A DNA stretch of 64,000 nucleotides, taken from an uncultured Actinomycetes bacterium (GTDB lineage Bacteria > Actinomycetota > Geothermincolia > Fen-727 > JACVIW01). A model generated the notes under the pieces. The model had not been told where the DNA came from. It saw only the letters and a program-made list of their open reading frames with translations, and did no database searches. The stretch spans positions 49,804-113,803 of the forward strand of contig CAKZLU010000024.1 of the NCBI GenBank assembly GCA_937127245.1. The letters are read 5' to 3'. The position numbers and the translations under genes were made by a program. Below are positions 19,901-28,344 of the stretch, one piece after another. How positions within the stretch are numbered: position 1 is the stretch's first letter; every line of letters starts with the position of its first letter.

Positions 19901-21070
19901 GAGGTCGTAACTGATGAGGAGAAAGACATAGTCCAAAGGCGCAGCGCCGCCGCTGCTCTCGGGGTTATGAAAGCATCGGAAGCCGTGGCTCCGCTTGTGT
20001 CGCTTCTCAGCGGGGAAGACTCAAAGTTGAGGGACGAGGTGGTTAAAGCATTAGGTCGGATTGGGGCGAAAGCCTTCGGGGAGCTTAATGAAGCGCTCCA
20101 GGATGCGGACCCCTTGACACGTTCTCAGGCGGCGAGGGCGCTCGGGAAAAGCGGGCTCGAGGTTTCCATAGGTTCTTTATCCCGAGCTTTGAAAGATCCT
20201 GATCGCAAGGTAAGGGCTTGCGCCGCCGAAGCCCTGGGGGAGCTGGGCGATTCTGAATGTGTTGGTGTTTTGATGGAAGCCTTAAGGGATGAGGATGCGC
20301 TTGTTCGGGAGAGTGCATTCAAAGCCCTTACCGCAATCGGAAAACCGGCCGTCCTGCCTCTTATCAGGATGGCGGCTTTGGACGATTCCGACGCCGGTTT
20401 TCTTGCCGAAACAGCGCTTAATGCTATTGGCGCTCGAGGAATTGAGGAGATTTCCCTCGTGTTCGAAAAGGGAGATGAAGATGAGGTATGGATTGCCGCC
20501 CGTCTTCTGGGTGTACTTAGAGCGCAGGGAGTAAGGATTCTTACGGAAGGATTATCAAGCCGTGACGTATTTCGAAGAAGAGCCGCCGTCTTTGGACTCG
20601 GGCTCACTGGTGATGACCGGGCGCTTGACCACCTCATAACGGCAAGCCAGGACCCGTTTCCCGATGTGAGAGCCGAAAGCGCTGAAGCGCTCGGGAATTT
20701 CAAAAACCCCTTAGCGGAAAAGGCGCTCATTTCCGCTCTCGAGGACGAGGATGGACATGTAAGGGCTTGCGCTGCGGTTTCGCTCAAGAAGGCGGGCACT
20801 CCCAGGGCGGCAAGACACCTTGCAAAAGCGCTTTTCGATGAGGATGAATACGTGAGAGAAGCCGCCAAAGACGCGCTTGTTGAAATAGGTGAGCCGTCGA
20901 TCGGGCATCTTATGAAAATTTCTCAAGGGGCGTCCCGCTCCGCCGCAGGAAGGGTCGCTGCCCTTATCGAGGCGATCAGAGCGAGGGCAAAGGCAAGCAC
21001 ATCGGAGTTTGACCACTCATTACGCGAGGGTTCGCGTGAGAATCAGAGCGGAGACCTCTCTGACAGATAA
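16922..21070 (+). CDS. Very large HEAT/PBS-lyase-type repeat protein
   Basis: A 1382-residue protein. Residues 1-70 form a distinct small domain of mixed charge (starting MHELLKVGGKYYIARDI) with no family I recognise. Residues about 85-190 are a charged, probably flexible linker. From about 195 to 1345 the chain is an almost unbroken array of ~31-residue HEAT/PBS-lyase repeats (roughly 37) with the recurring pattern D..VR.AAA.ALG.IGD..A...L...L.D. Such solenoids act as binding scaffolds. No signal peptide or membrane segment is visible, so it is likely cytoplasmic. GGGAG precedes the ATG. Partners are unknown; neighbours give no hint. Repetitive DNA makes assembly errors possible, but the frame is intact throughout. 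Confidence 0.88.
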   Translation: MHELLKVGGKYYIARDISQKGKTIFRKGDLVQIEKIAEEIPRYPGAVYVVRSPVTGVAYLLRKDDFVPQQHESESEKTQISERAIQSRTPGDESTFLRIDVSQSGEFARSGEELRIGANKFSLSKRGKRGYAPEKGMKVEGARGRLIEKQKRSEQILQRKPAVGFGDSLLDGFFGEETEIEREHEADLRLKSKDQSEMMREQAWELAASGDERAVKPLIEMLGSADSERKWAAVVALGSIGSNKAVPALVRALTDGDPDVRRASAQSLGRIGSPRAVDALLEALKDANEYVREDAIEALGKIRDPRAIEPLLGALDDLNPDIVKAAAIALARIGHERATGMLTSLKERRPEVSSEITRVLSEDERQEVKRAASFLLALWGDNRGLSEILRALKDRDPHERRNAALALGYAKSRMAVGPLTAAVRDTEPSVRAEAARALGKIGDAAASEALISAVDDDSAEVRRAAAYALGEIGAECAVDVLGEAALSSPDLGLRLESVVALGKIRDPKVVGYLFAALEQGERSVRRHAAACLGDTGDVRAVKHLIRALRDRDRVVRKHAAISLGKIGDSTAVMPLIRALEDANREVKNAAAFSLASIGDSTAVAALVKSIEARDVDVTASVAMSLGASGYRIHPEPLVDALKAVKDVVHWAIVREFSSADSSTRRAAALAAGILKISDASERLISLLLDEEPEVRSAAALSLGKLQERSAILPLLELLGDPDRSVRAASARALGDIGDERAIPYLVCALSDAAGSVSVDAAEALGKIGEPAVSSLIELLRSDEVGIEEKKASALTLGYIGLSEAIPALVDILQKDNDELKSAAAFALGQIGDRSALEFLESALREGSPHVRDEARRAINRIRGKREIEPLIKALSSRDKSLRGAAAITLGNIGDERAVEPLLTVLGDPDPEVRCRAAESFKNLGEAAFEPLLEALKSQDAVVRMSAARAIAGLDDRRAIDSLIEILSDKDEGVRKEAMSALVQIGAKAAGSLIEVVTDEEKDIVQRRSAAAALGVMKASEAVAPLVSLLSGEDSKLRDEVVKALGRIGAKAFGELNEALQDADPLTRSQAARALGKSGLEVSIGSLSRALKDPDRKVRACAAEALGELGDSECVGVLMEALRDEDALVRESAFKALTAIGKPAVLPLIRMAALDDSDAGFLAETALNAIGARGIEEISLVFEKGDEDEVWIAARLLGVLRAQGVRILTEGLSSRDVFRRRAAVFGLGLTGDDRALDHLITASQDPFPDVRAESAEALGNFKNPLAEKALISALEDEDGHVRACAAVSLKKAGTPRAARHLAKALFDEDEYVREAAKDALVEIGEPSIGHLMKISQGASRSAAGRVAALIEAIRARAKASTSEFDHSLREGSRENQSGDLSDR

Positions 21071-21142
21071 AAAACACCTATGTGTGGCGGGTGGAAAAGA
21101 AACGCGGAACGCTTGTTTGACTGAATCGAGAGGGAAATTAAG

Positions 21143-22279
21143 ATGAAAATAACTGGCGCAGAAGCATATCTTTGTCATTTTCCGCTTCCCGCTCCTTTCT
21201 ACCCGTCATGGATTCCGGGTGTTTCCCAAATGAATAATAGTTGCCTGATTGTGCGCCTGATTACGGACGAGGGCATTGACGGCTTTACAGCCTCAGTTGG
21301 CTTTTTGAATGAAATGAAGGGTGTCCCGGAGCTCTTAAATCTTTTTCTGATAGGGAGAGACCCTTTCAGAGTTGAGGATTTTATCAAGGTTTTCCGTTCA
21401 GGCAAGGCGGTGGGCGTAAGGGCGTGGTTCATGGATGTTGCACTCTGGGACATTATCGGCAAGGCAACCGGTCAGCCAATCTACCGCCTTTTGGGGGGTT
21501 ACCGAGACCGCATTAAGGCTTACGCTTCCACCGGTGAGATCAGGGAGCCCGAAAAGAGGGTAGAGGATGTATTGGCACTTAAAGAAATGGGCTTCGGGGC
21601 GGTGAAACTGAGGATAAGGTCTCAAAGCATGGACAAAGATATGGAAGTCCTAAAAGCCGTGAGGGGCGCTGTGGGCGATTCAATGGACATCATGGTGGAT
21701 GCGAATCAAGCGTGGCCGATTCACGGTTTTTCGGACTACCCAACCTGGGACCTAAAAAGGGCTATTCAGACCGCGAGAAGATGTGAGGATCTGGGGGTGC
21801 TCTGGCTTGAGGAGCCACTCGGAATGTACGACTATGATGGTCTTTCTCTTCTTACGGCTTCGACGTCGGTTCTTATTGCCGGAGGGGAGATGAACTCGGA
21901 TATCTACGATTTCAGAGAACTGATAAACAGGCGGTGCTATGACATTATTCAGCCTGATGTGACTCTCTCATGCGGGATCACCAACGGGAAAAAGATTGCC
22001 GGTATGGCCGAAGCGGCGGGGCTCACTCTAAATCCACATACCTGGACCAACGGAATAGGATTCGCGGCTAATTTGCATCTGATGGGAGCGATCCCAAACT
22101 GCACGTACTGCGAATATCCGATAGAGTCTCCCGGGTGGATACCCGAGGCAAGAGACGCCATGCTCACAAATCCAATACTGATAGACAATGAAGGCTATGT
22201 GGCAATCCCCTCTTCCCCCGGTCTTGGGGTCGAGGTCGATATGGAGAAAGTCAGGGCTCACGGTGAGAAGGTTCTCTGA
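21143..22279 (+). CDS. Enolase-superfamily enzyme, mandelate racemase/muconate lactonizing type
   Basis: A 378-residue enolase-superfamily enzyme, which abstracts a proton alpha to a carboxylate using Mg2+. The N-terminal capping domain covers about residues 1-120. The barrel shows the Lys in GAVKLRI (near 155), metal ligands in MVDANQAW (Asp near 192), WLEEPLG and GGEMNS, and a His-Asp type dyad from IQPDVTLSCG and LNPHTW. That set points to the mandelate racemase subgroup, which includes sugar-acid dehydratases. The substrate cannot be assigned. ATG follows a purine-rich AGAGGGAAATTAAG. Its 3' end overlaps the convergent 2TM gene by 29 bp. Confidence 0.87.
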   Translation: MKITGAEAYLCHFPLPAPFYPSWIPGVSQMNNSCLIVRLITDEGIDGFTASVGFLNEMKGVPELLNLFLIGRDPFRVEDFIKVFRSGKAVGVRAWFMDVALWDIIGKATGQPIYRLLGGYRDRIKAYASTGEIREPEKRVEDVLALKEMGFGAVKLRIRSQSMDKDMEVLKAVRGAVGDSMDIMVDANQAWPIHGFSDYPTWDLKRAIQTARRCEDLGVLWLEEPLGMYDYDGLSLLTASTSVLIAGGEMNSDIYDFRELINRRCYDIIQPDVTLSCGITNGKKIAGMAEAAGLTLNPHTWTNGIGFAANLHLMGAIPNCTYCEYPIESPGWIPEARDAMLTNPILIDNEGYVAIPSSPGLGVEVDMEKVRAHGEKVL

Positions 22280-22592
22280 TATGCGTTTCTGGGGATTCGG
22301 TGGTTGAGCCTTCCACCCCTTCCCTGGCGGCCAGCTGCCACAGGGAGGGGCGTTTACGCGTTTTTTTGAAAAAGGCGCGGTACCCGTGATAGGCAAGCCC
22401 GATAGTCCATAGAATTATGGGTATCAAGGTGTAGATGAGCCACCTCGGGATGAGTATTCCGAGGATTAAGAGGTAGGCTGATGCCGAAAGCCACATTGTT
22501 AGGTGCAGGAAGAAATTGAATTTGCTCAGGGCTTCCAGTGCTCTTTTTCTTTTTTCTTCATCTTCAATAGTTTCGGGTATTTTGGGAGACAT
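22251..22592 (-). CDS. 2TM-domain small membrane protein
   Basis: A 113-residue protein with a charged N terminus, two membrane helices (about residues 27-47 and 50-70) joined by the short turn IPRW, and a basic, low-complexity C-terminal tail. The layout LSKFNFFLHLTMW...YHGYRAF resembles the 2TM domain seen near histidine kinases and as free-standing proteins. GGAGAAG precedes the ATG by about 6 bp. It overlaps the tail of the enolase-superfamily gene by 29 bp on the other strand. Function unknown. Confidence 0.75.
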   Translation of the reverse strand: MSPKIPETIEDEEKRKRALEALSKFNFFLHLTMWLSASAYLLILGILIPRWLIYTLIPIILWTIGLAYHGYRAFFKKTRKRPSLWQLAAREGVEGSTTESPETHIREPSHREP

Positions 22593-22691
22593 GAGCGCTT
22601 CTCCGATGCTTACACGTATCTTTTAAGATTTAGTGTAATTTAGCACGCCGCCTGGGGCTAAGCAAACATGAAATCCTGGAGGTGACGCGGG

Positions 22692-23828
22692 ATGCCAGAT
22701 GTTGTAAAATGTCAAAAGCGGTTATTGGAAAGCGAGGATTCTTACGGAAGACCTGTGGCAACCCCGGAAGCTGTTGATTTAAAGATTCATCTTCATTCAA
22801 GAGGTATCAGAGTCCCTGAACATATAGAATCGAGAATTGGCGGGGCGGGACCTTCAGATGGCACAACGATTCTTCTCGGGGATGTAGTAGTATCTGTCCC
22901 TACAAAGGCGCCCTTTGTGGCAAATTCCCCTTTTGAATTGCGCCCGGGTGAGAACGGGACATACCGAATATTCATGAATTCGCATTCCGTTTTTGATAAC
23001 GCGGTCGTTTTGCCAAAACCCCGTTACTACATGAGGAAGAATGAGGGCGGGGTCCCGCTTAAAAAGATTGCCGTGAGGCACGGGGTTGATGCTGTCGGCT
23101 CGACAATTATTCAGGCTTGCGCCTACGGGCGATGGCAGTGTCTTTTCTGTGCGATATCCAAAAGCGCTGAGAATGGTTCTACCATTCACGAAAAAAGCCC
23201 TTCAGACATTGCTGAAGTCGCCACGCACGCTGAAAGGGAGGGCTTTAGCCATTTCGTTCTGACCTGTGGCGCCACTGACCCCCCCGAAATCGGCATAAGG
23301 AAAATGCTCGAGTGCGCGCGCGCGGTAAAATGCGCAAGCGGAATGAAAGTTCATATCCAGTTTGAACCCCCGGACGATCTCCATGTTATAGACGAACTTA
23401 AGGGTTTTGTTGACTCTGTGGCTGTCAACATCGAAAGTTTTTATCCCCCGACCAGGTGGCTTGCTACCCCCGGAAAATCTCTGAGGAGTCTCGAGGAGTA
23501 CATTCGCACGTGGAAGAAGTGCGTTGATGTTCTCGGTCCCGGTCAGGTTACGAGTTTCGTGATACTTGGGCTCGGGGAGAGTAATATGAGCGTCTTGGAG
23601 GGAACAAAAATTCTCTCCTTGCTCGGGGTTTATCCTTTCTTATTACCTTTAAGGCCTCTTTTGGGTACTCCCCTCGAGCGGTGTGAGCCTCCCCCAGCTT
23701 GGGAATTGGAGCAGATCTTTCTTAAAGCCTCTCAGATTGTTGAGGTAAGCGGTTTGAAGGCGAAAGAAGCAAAAGCTGGATGCGTCAGGTGCAAGGCGTG
23801 CAGCGCATTTCCTGATTTCACGGGCTAA
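22692..23828 (+). CDS. Radical SAM protein of the MSMEG_0568 family
   Basis: A 378-residue protein. The N-terminal ~120 residues contain GGAGPSDGTT and the KPRYY...GVPLKKIAVRHGVD segment typical of this family. The probable Fe-S cluster ligands are CAYGRWQCLFC near residue 150 (C-x6-C-x2-C rather than the canonical CX3CX2C). Later family marks are GPGQVTSFVILGLGE, GVYPFLLPLRPLLGTPLE and a C-terminal AGCVRCKACSAF cysteine cluster. In other bacteria this family sits in a conserved nitrilase-type gene cluster; here none of those partners is next to it. GGAGGTGA precedes the ATG. The reaction is not established. Confidence 0.82.
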   Translation: MPDVVKCQKRLLESEDSYGRPVATPEAVDLKIHLHSRGIRVPEHIESRIGGAGPSDGTTILLGDVVVSVPTKAPFVANSPFELRPGENGTYRIFMNSHSVFDNAVVLPKPRYYMRKNEGGVPLKKIAVRHGVDAVGSTIIQACAYGRWQCLFCAISKSAENGSTIHEKSPSDIAEVATHAEREGFSHFVLTCGATDPPEIGIRKMLECARAVKCASGMKVHIQFEPPDDLHVIDELKGFVDSVAVNIESFYPPTRWLATPGKSLRSLEEYIRTWKKCVDVLGPGQVTSFVILGLGESNMSVLEGTKILSLLGVYPFLLPLRPLLGTPLERCEPPPAWELEQIFLKASQIVEVSGLKAKEAKAGCVRCKACSAFPDFTG

Positions 23829-23868
23829 ACGTGGACAGCGATGGGGGTGAACGATAAATAGAACGGCG

Positions 23869-24516
23869 TTATGCCGAAACAGCGCATTCCTTCCTGATCT
23901 TTTGCTTGATTCTGCAAAGCGCGTTGTCCACGACTTTTACCTCGACCCCGATGGTTTCCGCAATCTCCTGGTAACTTTTTCCGTCCAGATATTCGATGAA
24001 AACTTTCCATTCGAGGTCGCTCAATTTTTCGCGGAGAATACCGATAACGTTTGTGAGTTCTTCCCCGAAGATATACAGCTCGAGGGGGTCTTCTGATTTC
24101 TCCCTTCGCGGAGCCTGTTGGCTTAAGCTGTTTAAAATCGTCTCATCGGGAACCTCGGAGTCTATTGATTGGTATGAACTGAGTGGATTGTGTTTCTTTC
24201 GCGCGTGGGATTTGACTGCTGTTATTATCTGCCTGGTGATGCAGAGAATCGCAAATGACCTGAACGAGCAGAGTTGCTCCTCGTCATAATCTCTGATCGC
24301 CTTGAAAAGACCTATCATGCCTTCCTGGATCGTATCCTCATGGTCCGCGCCGGCCAGGTAGTAAGAGCGCGCTTTCACATGGACAAGATACTGGTACTTG
24401 TTGATCAGTGCTGACTCGGCGATTTCGTCACCCGACCTCGCAAGTTTTATTAGCTCTCTGTCGGAAAGATTGAAGTACTTACTTATTGCCGGGTTAGATT
24501 TTCTTGTGCGAGTCAA
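23869..24516 (-). CDS. RNA polymerase sigma factor, SigH (Spo0H)-like sigma-70 family
   Basis: A roughly 215-residue sigma factor. Region 2 (about 15-90) includes LVHVKARSYYLAGADHEDTIQEGMIGL and the -10-recognition/melting segment FRSFAILCITRQIITAVKSHARKKH, nearly the SigH signature. Region 4 near the C terminus (LSDLEWKVFIEYLDGKSYQEIA) recognises the -35. Spo0H directs early sporulation and competence genes in Firmicutes; related factors without sporulation exist elsewhere. TTG at 24516 is chosen because AAGGAG lies 5 bp upstream; TTG at 24531 is an alternative. It stands alone and no anti-sigma gene is adjacent. Confidence 0.87.
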   Translation of the reverse strand: MTRTRKSNPAISKYFNLSDRELIKLARSGDEIAESALINKYQYLVHVKARSYYLAGADHEDTIQEGMIGLFKAIRDYDEEQLCSFRSFAILCITRQIITAVKSHARKKHNPLSSYQSIDSEVPDETILNSLSQQAPRREKSEDPLELYIFGEELTNVIGILREKLSDLEWKVFIEYLDGKSYQEIAETIGVEVKVVDNALCRIKQKIRKECAVSA

Positions 24517-24694
24517 CGCCACTCCTTCCAAGACAAAAGAACCCGCCGTTTGGTTGAGTATATCACAGATGTTGATGATGTCAAATAAGTTATTTAAAGT
24601 TTTTTTTGTTGAATATGTTGTGAAAATTGGGATTTGTTAAATCAAATTTTGAGGGTGACTGAACGTTTAATTAAATCTTAAGTTTAGATTCATA

Positions 24695-24721
24695 AAATAA
24701 AAAGGCGGGAAAAAACCCGCC
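24695..24721 (-). terminator. Rho-independent terminator after the ferredoxin gene
   Basis: On the minus strand GGCGGG (24721-24716), a six-base loop and CCCGCC (24709-24704) form a perfect 6 bp GC stem, followed by TTTTTATTTT. It begins about 35 bp downstream of the ferredoxin stop. Confidence 0.85.
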
Positions 24722-24756
24722 TATTTTTCGTCTTAAATAACAGCAAACGAGGAGAA

Positions 24757-24951
24757 TTATTCCATAGAGATTGCCTCTGTGGGGCACTCCTCAGCGCAGT
24801 CGCCGCACCCAGTGCAATTTTCCATGTCGACGATCGTGCAAACGTCGTCGCTCAGGTCAAGCACGCCCTGCTCGCAGACGTCAACGCAAAGACCGCAACC
24901 GGTACATTCCTCTTCGTTGATCACAGGTCTCTTATCGCTTGGCTCTCCCAT
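24757..24951 (-). CDS. Ferredoxin, 2[4Fe-4S] bacterial type
   Basis: A 64-residue electron carrier with two complete cluster motifs: CTGCGLCVDVC near residues 16-26 and CTGCGDCAEEC near 46-56, each followed by the usual Pro- or Gln-Gly-bearing continuation. The spacing fits clostridial-type dicluster ferredoxins, and the pattern of acidic residues is typical. ATG at 24951 is chosen because GGAGG lies 8 bp upstream; longer reading-frame starts have no ribosome-binding site. It is monocistronic with its own terminator. It probably serves low-potential redox enzymes such as a hydrogenase or oxidoreductases; the partner is not in the window. Confidence 0.93.
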   Translation of the reverse strand: MGEPSDKRPVINEEECTGCGLCVDVCEQGVLDLSDDVCTIVDMENCTGCGDCAEECPTEAISME

Positions 24952-25794
24952 TACATGCACCTCCTCTTTGCGGGATAAAACCTGTGAAATAATCTCAACG
25001 AGAATTGTCATAGTCAAGCAGTTCAAGCATATTTCACTGCAACGGATTTATGCATATCAAGAACGGAAAAATTAACTGCAGCGTTTCAGGCAGTTTTTGC
25101 TCGATGCCACCTGTCGTGCCTTGTAAAAAATTTGCCCGGCAAAAATCAAACGCGTTTTTCGGAAGATGCTAGTAATTCCAAGATAAGGCAGAACCATTCA
25201 TAAAAGGGAATTCCTGAATCGACCCTTCCTAACCGGGGTTGAGCTAATGCCCGATACTCTGTGATGAGCCCTCGCGTTTCTTGCTCTTTTCGCACTCGGT
25301 AAAAAAGGTGAATACTTACATAATTTCTCTATTAATTCTAATGGCGCCCGAGCGGGAAATTAAACCCTTTCCTTTATTGGGTGCGCTATGGTTTTCTCTT
25401 TGCGTTTTCGGTTTTTAAGGGCGGCGATAAGAGCGGCTGACCGCTGTCCAAGATTCGCAGAAGCAACTGTAACACAGAGGACAAGACAGGGGTGGTTCAC
25501 CAGTAATGGACTTACACCGATCTGGTTGCCCTGGATCCTGTTCTGCTAAATGAAAGCGTGAATACAGAATACTCGCCCATGTGCTTATAGCGAATTTTTA
25601 TCCCATTCGGTCCGGGTGATCCAAAACTTTACAGGCGGCGGGTTGATGTGGTGTATTCACCTTCCTTAATCCTCTCGATCACTTCGCCTACTGTTGCTCC
25701 AAAATTGTATTGGCGGTCGCTTGATGAATATCTACTATGAACCTTTGGTTGAGAAAAAGAATCGAAATATTTTTACATTTGTGATATTAAAATA
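24952..25794. other. Long intergenic region before the chaperone operon
   Basis: About 840 bp with stops in all frames and no recognisable gene. It must hold the ferredoxin promoter at its left end. A segment near 25335-25395 (TAATGGCGCC and ATTGGGTGCGCTATGG) resembles the repeat element at 51359-51464 weakly. I see no tRNA or known structured RNA. Confidence 0.45.
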
Positions 25795-25824
25795 CTTGAC
25801 AATAATGGACTCAACTATTATTAT
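25795..25824 (+). promoter_or_regulatory. Promoter of the dnaK operon with an overlapping HAIR-type HspR operator
   Basis: TTGACA at 25796-25801 and TATTAT at 25819-25824 are 17 bp apart, a near-consensus housekeeping promoter. Overlapping it is CTTGACA-N7-ACTCAAC (25795-25815), which matches the HAIR consensus CTTGAGT-N7-ACTCAAG at 11 of 14 positions with the exact 7 bp gap. HspR, encoded at the end of the same operon, would bind here with DnaK as co-repressor and block the -35 region. Confidence 0.8.
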
Positions 25825-25862
25825 ATAACCGCTGTAACTAATTTGATCAGGGAGTGATTGCG

Positions 25863-27710
25863 ATGGCAAAGGCAATAGGAATCGATCTCGGAACAACAAA
25901 TTCTTGCATGGCAGTTCTCGAGGGCGGGGAGCCTGTCGTGATTCCAAATGCTGAGGGCGGAAGGACTACACCCTCGGTTGTTGCTTTCACCAAGACCGGG
26001 GAGAGGTTGGTTGGTATGCTCGCGAAAAGGCAGGCTATAACCAACCCCGAGCGAACTGTTACTTCCATCAAGCGTAAGATGGGGACCCGTGAAAAAGTGA
26101 AGATCGATGACCGTGAATACACTCCGCCTGAGATATCGGCGATGATACTTCAAAAACTTAAAGCGGACGCTGAAAAATATCTTGGAGAGCCGATAACCAA
26201 GGCGGTAATCACCGTGCCTGCTTATTTCGATGACAGCCAGAGGCAGGCAACGAAGGATGCCGGCAGAATCGCGGGTCTTGAAGTGCTCAGAATAATCAAC
26301 GAGCCGACAGCGGCGGCTTTGGCCTACGGACTTGATAAAGAGGAAGACCAGACGATACTTGTTTTCGACCTCGGTGGCGGCACTTTCGACGTGAGCATAC
26401 TCGAAATCGGTGGAGGCGTGTTCGAGGTCAAAGCGACCAGCGGCAATACCCATCTCGGTGGTGACGACTGGGACCAGAGAATAATCGATTGGATGGCCGA
26501 CGATTTCAAGCAGAAGACCGGTATAGACTTGAGGAATGACAGAATGGCTCTTCAGAGACTCAAAGAAGCGGCTGAAAAGGCGAAGATCGAGCTCTCCACC
26601 GTGACGTCCACGAATATCAATCTGCCGTTCATTACGGCGACGCAGGAGGGTCCTCTCCATCTTGATATGACTCTTACCCGTGCGGAACTCAACAAGATGA
26701 CGGCCGATCTTGTGGATAAGTGCGTCGGTCCTTTCAAGCAGGCTATGGCGGACGCGAAACTCGAGCCGAAAGATATTGACCACGTGATTCTTGTAGGCGG
26801 CGCGACGCGTATGCCGGCGATTCAGGAACTTATCAGGAAACTTACCGGCGGAAAGGAACCGCACATGGGTGTTAATCCCGACGAGGTAGTGGCTGTGGGA
26901 GCCGCCATCCAGGCGGGAGTTCTCATGGGAGAGGTGAAGGACGTTCTTCTACTCGACGTTACGCCGCTCTCGCTCGGGATAGAGACGCTCGGAGGCGTTT
27001 TCACCAAGCTGATTGAGAGGAACACTACCATCCCGACGAGAAAGAGTGAGATTTTCACGACCGCTGCGGACGGGCAGACCAGTGTGGAGATACACGTTCT
27101 CCAGGGTGAGCGCGAGATGGCTGCTGACAACAAGACTCTCGGCAGGTTCCATCTCGTGGGAATACCACCCGCGCCGAGAGGTGTTCCTCAGATTGAGGTC
27201 ACCTTTGACATCGACGCTAACGGGATAGTTCATGTATCCGCCCGCGATAAGGCGACGGGTAATGAGCAGAAGATAACCATAACCGCATCGAGCGGTCTTG
27301 CCGAGGAGGAGATCCAGCGCATGGTCAAGGACGCCGAGGAGCACGCCGAGGAAGACCGCAGACGTAGGGAAGAAGCCGAGACGAGAAATCGCGCCGATGA
27401 ACTCGTTTACACCACTGAAAAGTCGCTGCGTGAACTCGGCGATAAGGTAGATCCCGCTGAAAGGGCGAAGATCGAAGCCGCCGTATCCGAAGTGAAGGAA
27501 GCTTTGAAAGGAAGCGATATCACGCGAATCAAGACGGCGATGGAGAATCTTCTGCAGGCTTCCCACAGGCTTGCCGAGCAGGTATATGCGCAGGCAAGCG
27601 CGGCGGGTGCGACCGGCGGATCTGGCTCCTCAACGTCAGGAGGCGAATCCTCTTCAGGTGAGGAGGTAATAGACGCTGACTATGAGGTGATGGACGAGGA
27701 TAAGAGTTGA
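25863..27710 (+). CDS. dnaK: Molecular chaperone DnaK (Hsp70)
   Basis: A 615-residue Hsp70 with ATP-driven folding activity in the cytoplasm. The ATPase domain has [13 protein letters not shown] (residue 5 on), [29 protein letters not shown] and [13 protein letters not shown]; the substrate domain starts after [14 protein letters not shown], and the C terminus has the typical [10 protein letters not shown] tail. Full length for the family. I chose ATG at 25863 (GGAG 8 bp upstream); GTG 25854 is in frame but overlaps the ribosome-binding site. First gene of the dnaK-hsp20-grpE-dnaJ-hspR operon, under the HAIR-bearing promoter. Confidence 0.98.
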   Translation: MAKAIGIDLGTTNSCMAVLEGGEPVVIPNAEGGRTTPSVVAFTKTGERLVGMLAKRQAITNPERTVTSIKRKMGTREKVKIDDREYTPPEISAMILQKLKADAEKYLGEPITKAVITVPAYFDDSQRQATKDAGRIAGLEVLRIINEPTAAALAYGLDKEEDQTILVFDLGGGTFDVSILEIGGGVFEVKATSGNTHLGGDDWDQRIIDWMADDFKQKTGIDLRNDRMALQRLKEAAEKAKIELSTVTSTNINLPFITATQEGPLHLDMTLTRAELNKMTADLVDKCVGPFKQAMADAKLEPKDIDHVILVGGATRMPAIQELIRKLTGGKEPHMGVNPDEVVAVGAAIQAGVLMGEVKDVLLLDVTPLSLGIETLGGVFTKLIERNTTIPTRKSEIFTTAADGQTSVEIHVLQGEREMAADNKTLGRFHLVGIPPAPRGVPQIEVTFDIDANGIVHVSARDKATGNEQKITITASSGLAEEEIQRMVKDAEEHAEEDRRRREEAETRNRADELVYTTEKSLRELGDKVDPAERAKIEAAVSEVKEALKGSDITRIKTAMENLLQASHRLAEQVYAQASAAGATGGSGSSTSGGESSSGEEVIDADYEVMDEDKS

Positions 27711-27852
27711 TGGGTTGCCTGTTTTTGAGGCTCCTGTCTGAACCAAGCTGGCTCTTATCCAGCAGGGAAAATTCTCGCCCTGAGAAGAAACGGGAGAATA
27801 GATAGAGCAAACAGTAAGCGAACAGTGGACACTTAAAAGGAGGGATGTGTAA

Positions 27853-28311
27853 ATGGCTATCGTAAGATGGGACCCATTCGATGCTTTCCTCGGGCTCCAG
27901 GAGGATCTCAACAGATTGTTCAGGAAAGGTTGGCTGCGCTCACCTGAGTTCGGAAGCATCTTCAGCGAGACCGGTACATGGGCACCGGCAATAGATGTGT
28001 ACGAGACGAATGATTCCGTGGTGATAGAAGCGGAGCTTCCGGGGGTAGACCCAAAGGATGTGGATGTGTCCGTTGACGAGGACACGCTCACGATAAAGGG
28101 TGAGCGCAAGCTCGAGAAAGAGATCAAGGAGGAGAACTACCTGCGTGTCGAGCGCGCCTACGGAAAGTTCCAGAGGTCTATGAGGCTGCCTGCTGAGGTT
28201 GACGTGGATAAGATCAAGGCATCCTACGAGAATGGCGTGCTCAAGATCAACGTTCCCAAGGTGGAGCCGAGGAAACCGAAGACGGTACAAATAGAAGTCG
28301 AGAAGAAGTGA
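27853..28311 (+). CDS. Hsp20/alpha-crystallin-family small heat-shock protein
   Basis: A 152-residue small heat-shock protein, an ATP-independent holdase. The alpha-crystallin domain spans about residues 40-140: PAIDVYETNDSVVIEAELPGVDPKDVDVSVDEDTLTIKGER, then the ERAYGKFQRSMRLP segment and ASYENGVLKINVPK. A short C-terminal tail follows. The ribosome-binding site is AAAGGAGGG. Its insertion between dnaK and grpE is unusual compared with streptomycete and mycobacterial operons but keeps it under the same promoter; a strong hairpin follows the gene. Confidence 0.95.
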   Translation: MAIVRWDPFDAFLGLQEDLNRLFRKGWLRSPEFGSIFSETGTWAPAIDVYETNDSVVIEAELPGVDPKDVDVSVDEDTLTIKGERKLEKEIKEENYLRVERAYGKFQRSMRLPAEVDVDKIKASYENGVLKINVPKVEPRKPKTVQIEVEKK

Positions 28312-28344
28312 GGTTATCCGAATGCAAACGGATGCCAGAGAGAA

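Noticed and set aside
17574..20868. Long antisense frames within the HEAT-repeat gene
   Set aside because: Shadows of a GC-biased repetitive gene; composition (Ser/Ala/Arg-rich) is typical of mirror frames.
25821..26864. 347-residue antisense frame over dnaK
   Set aside because: Mirror of a highly conserved gene with no ribosome-binding site.
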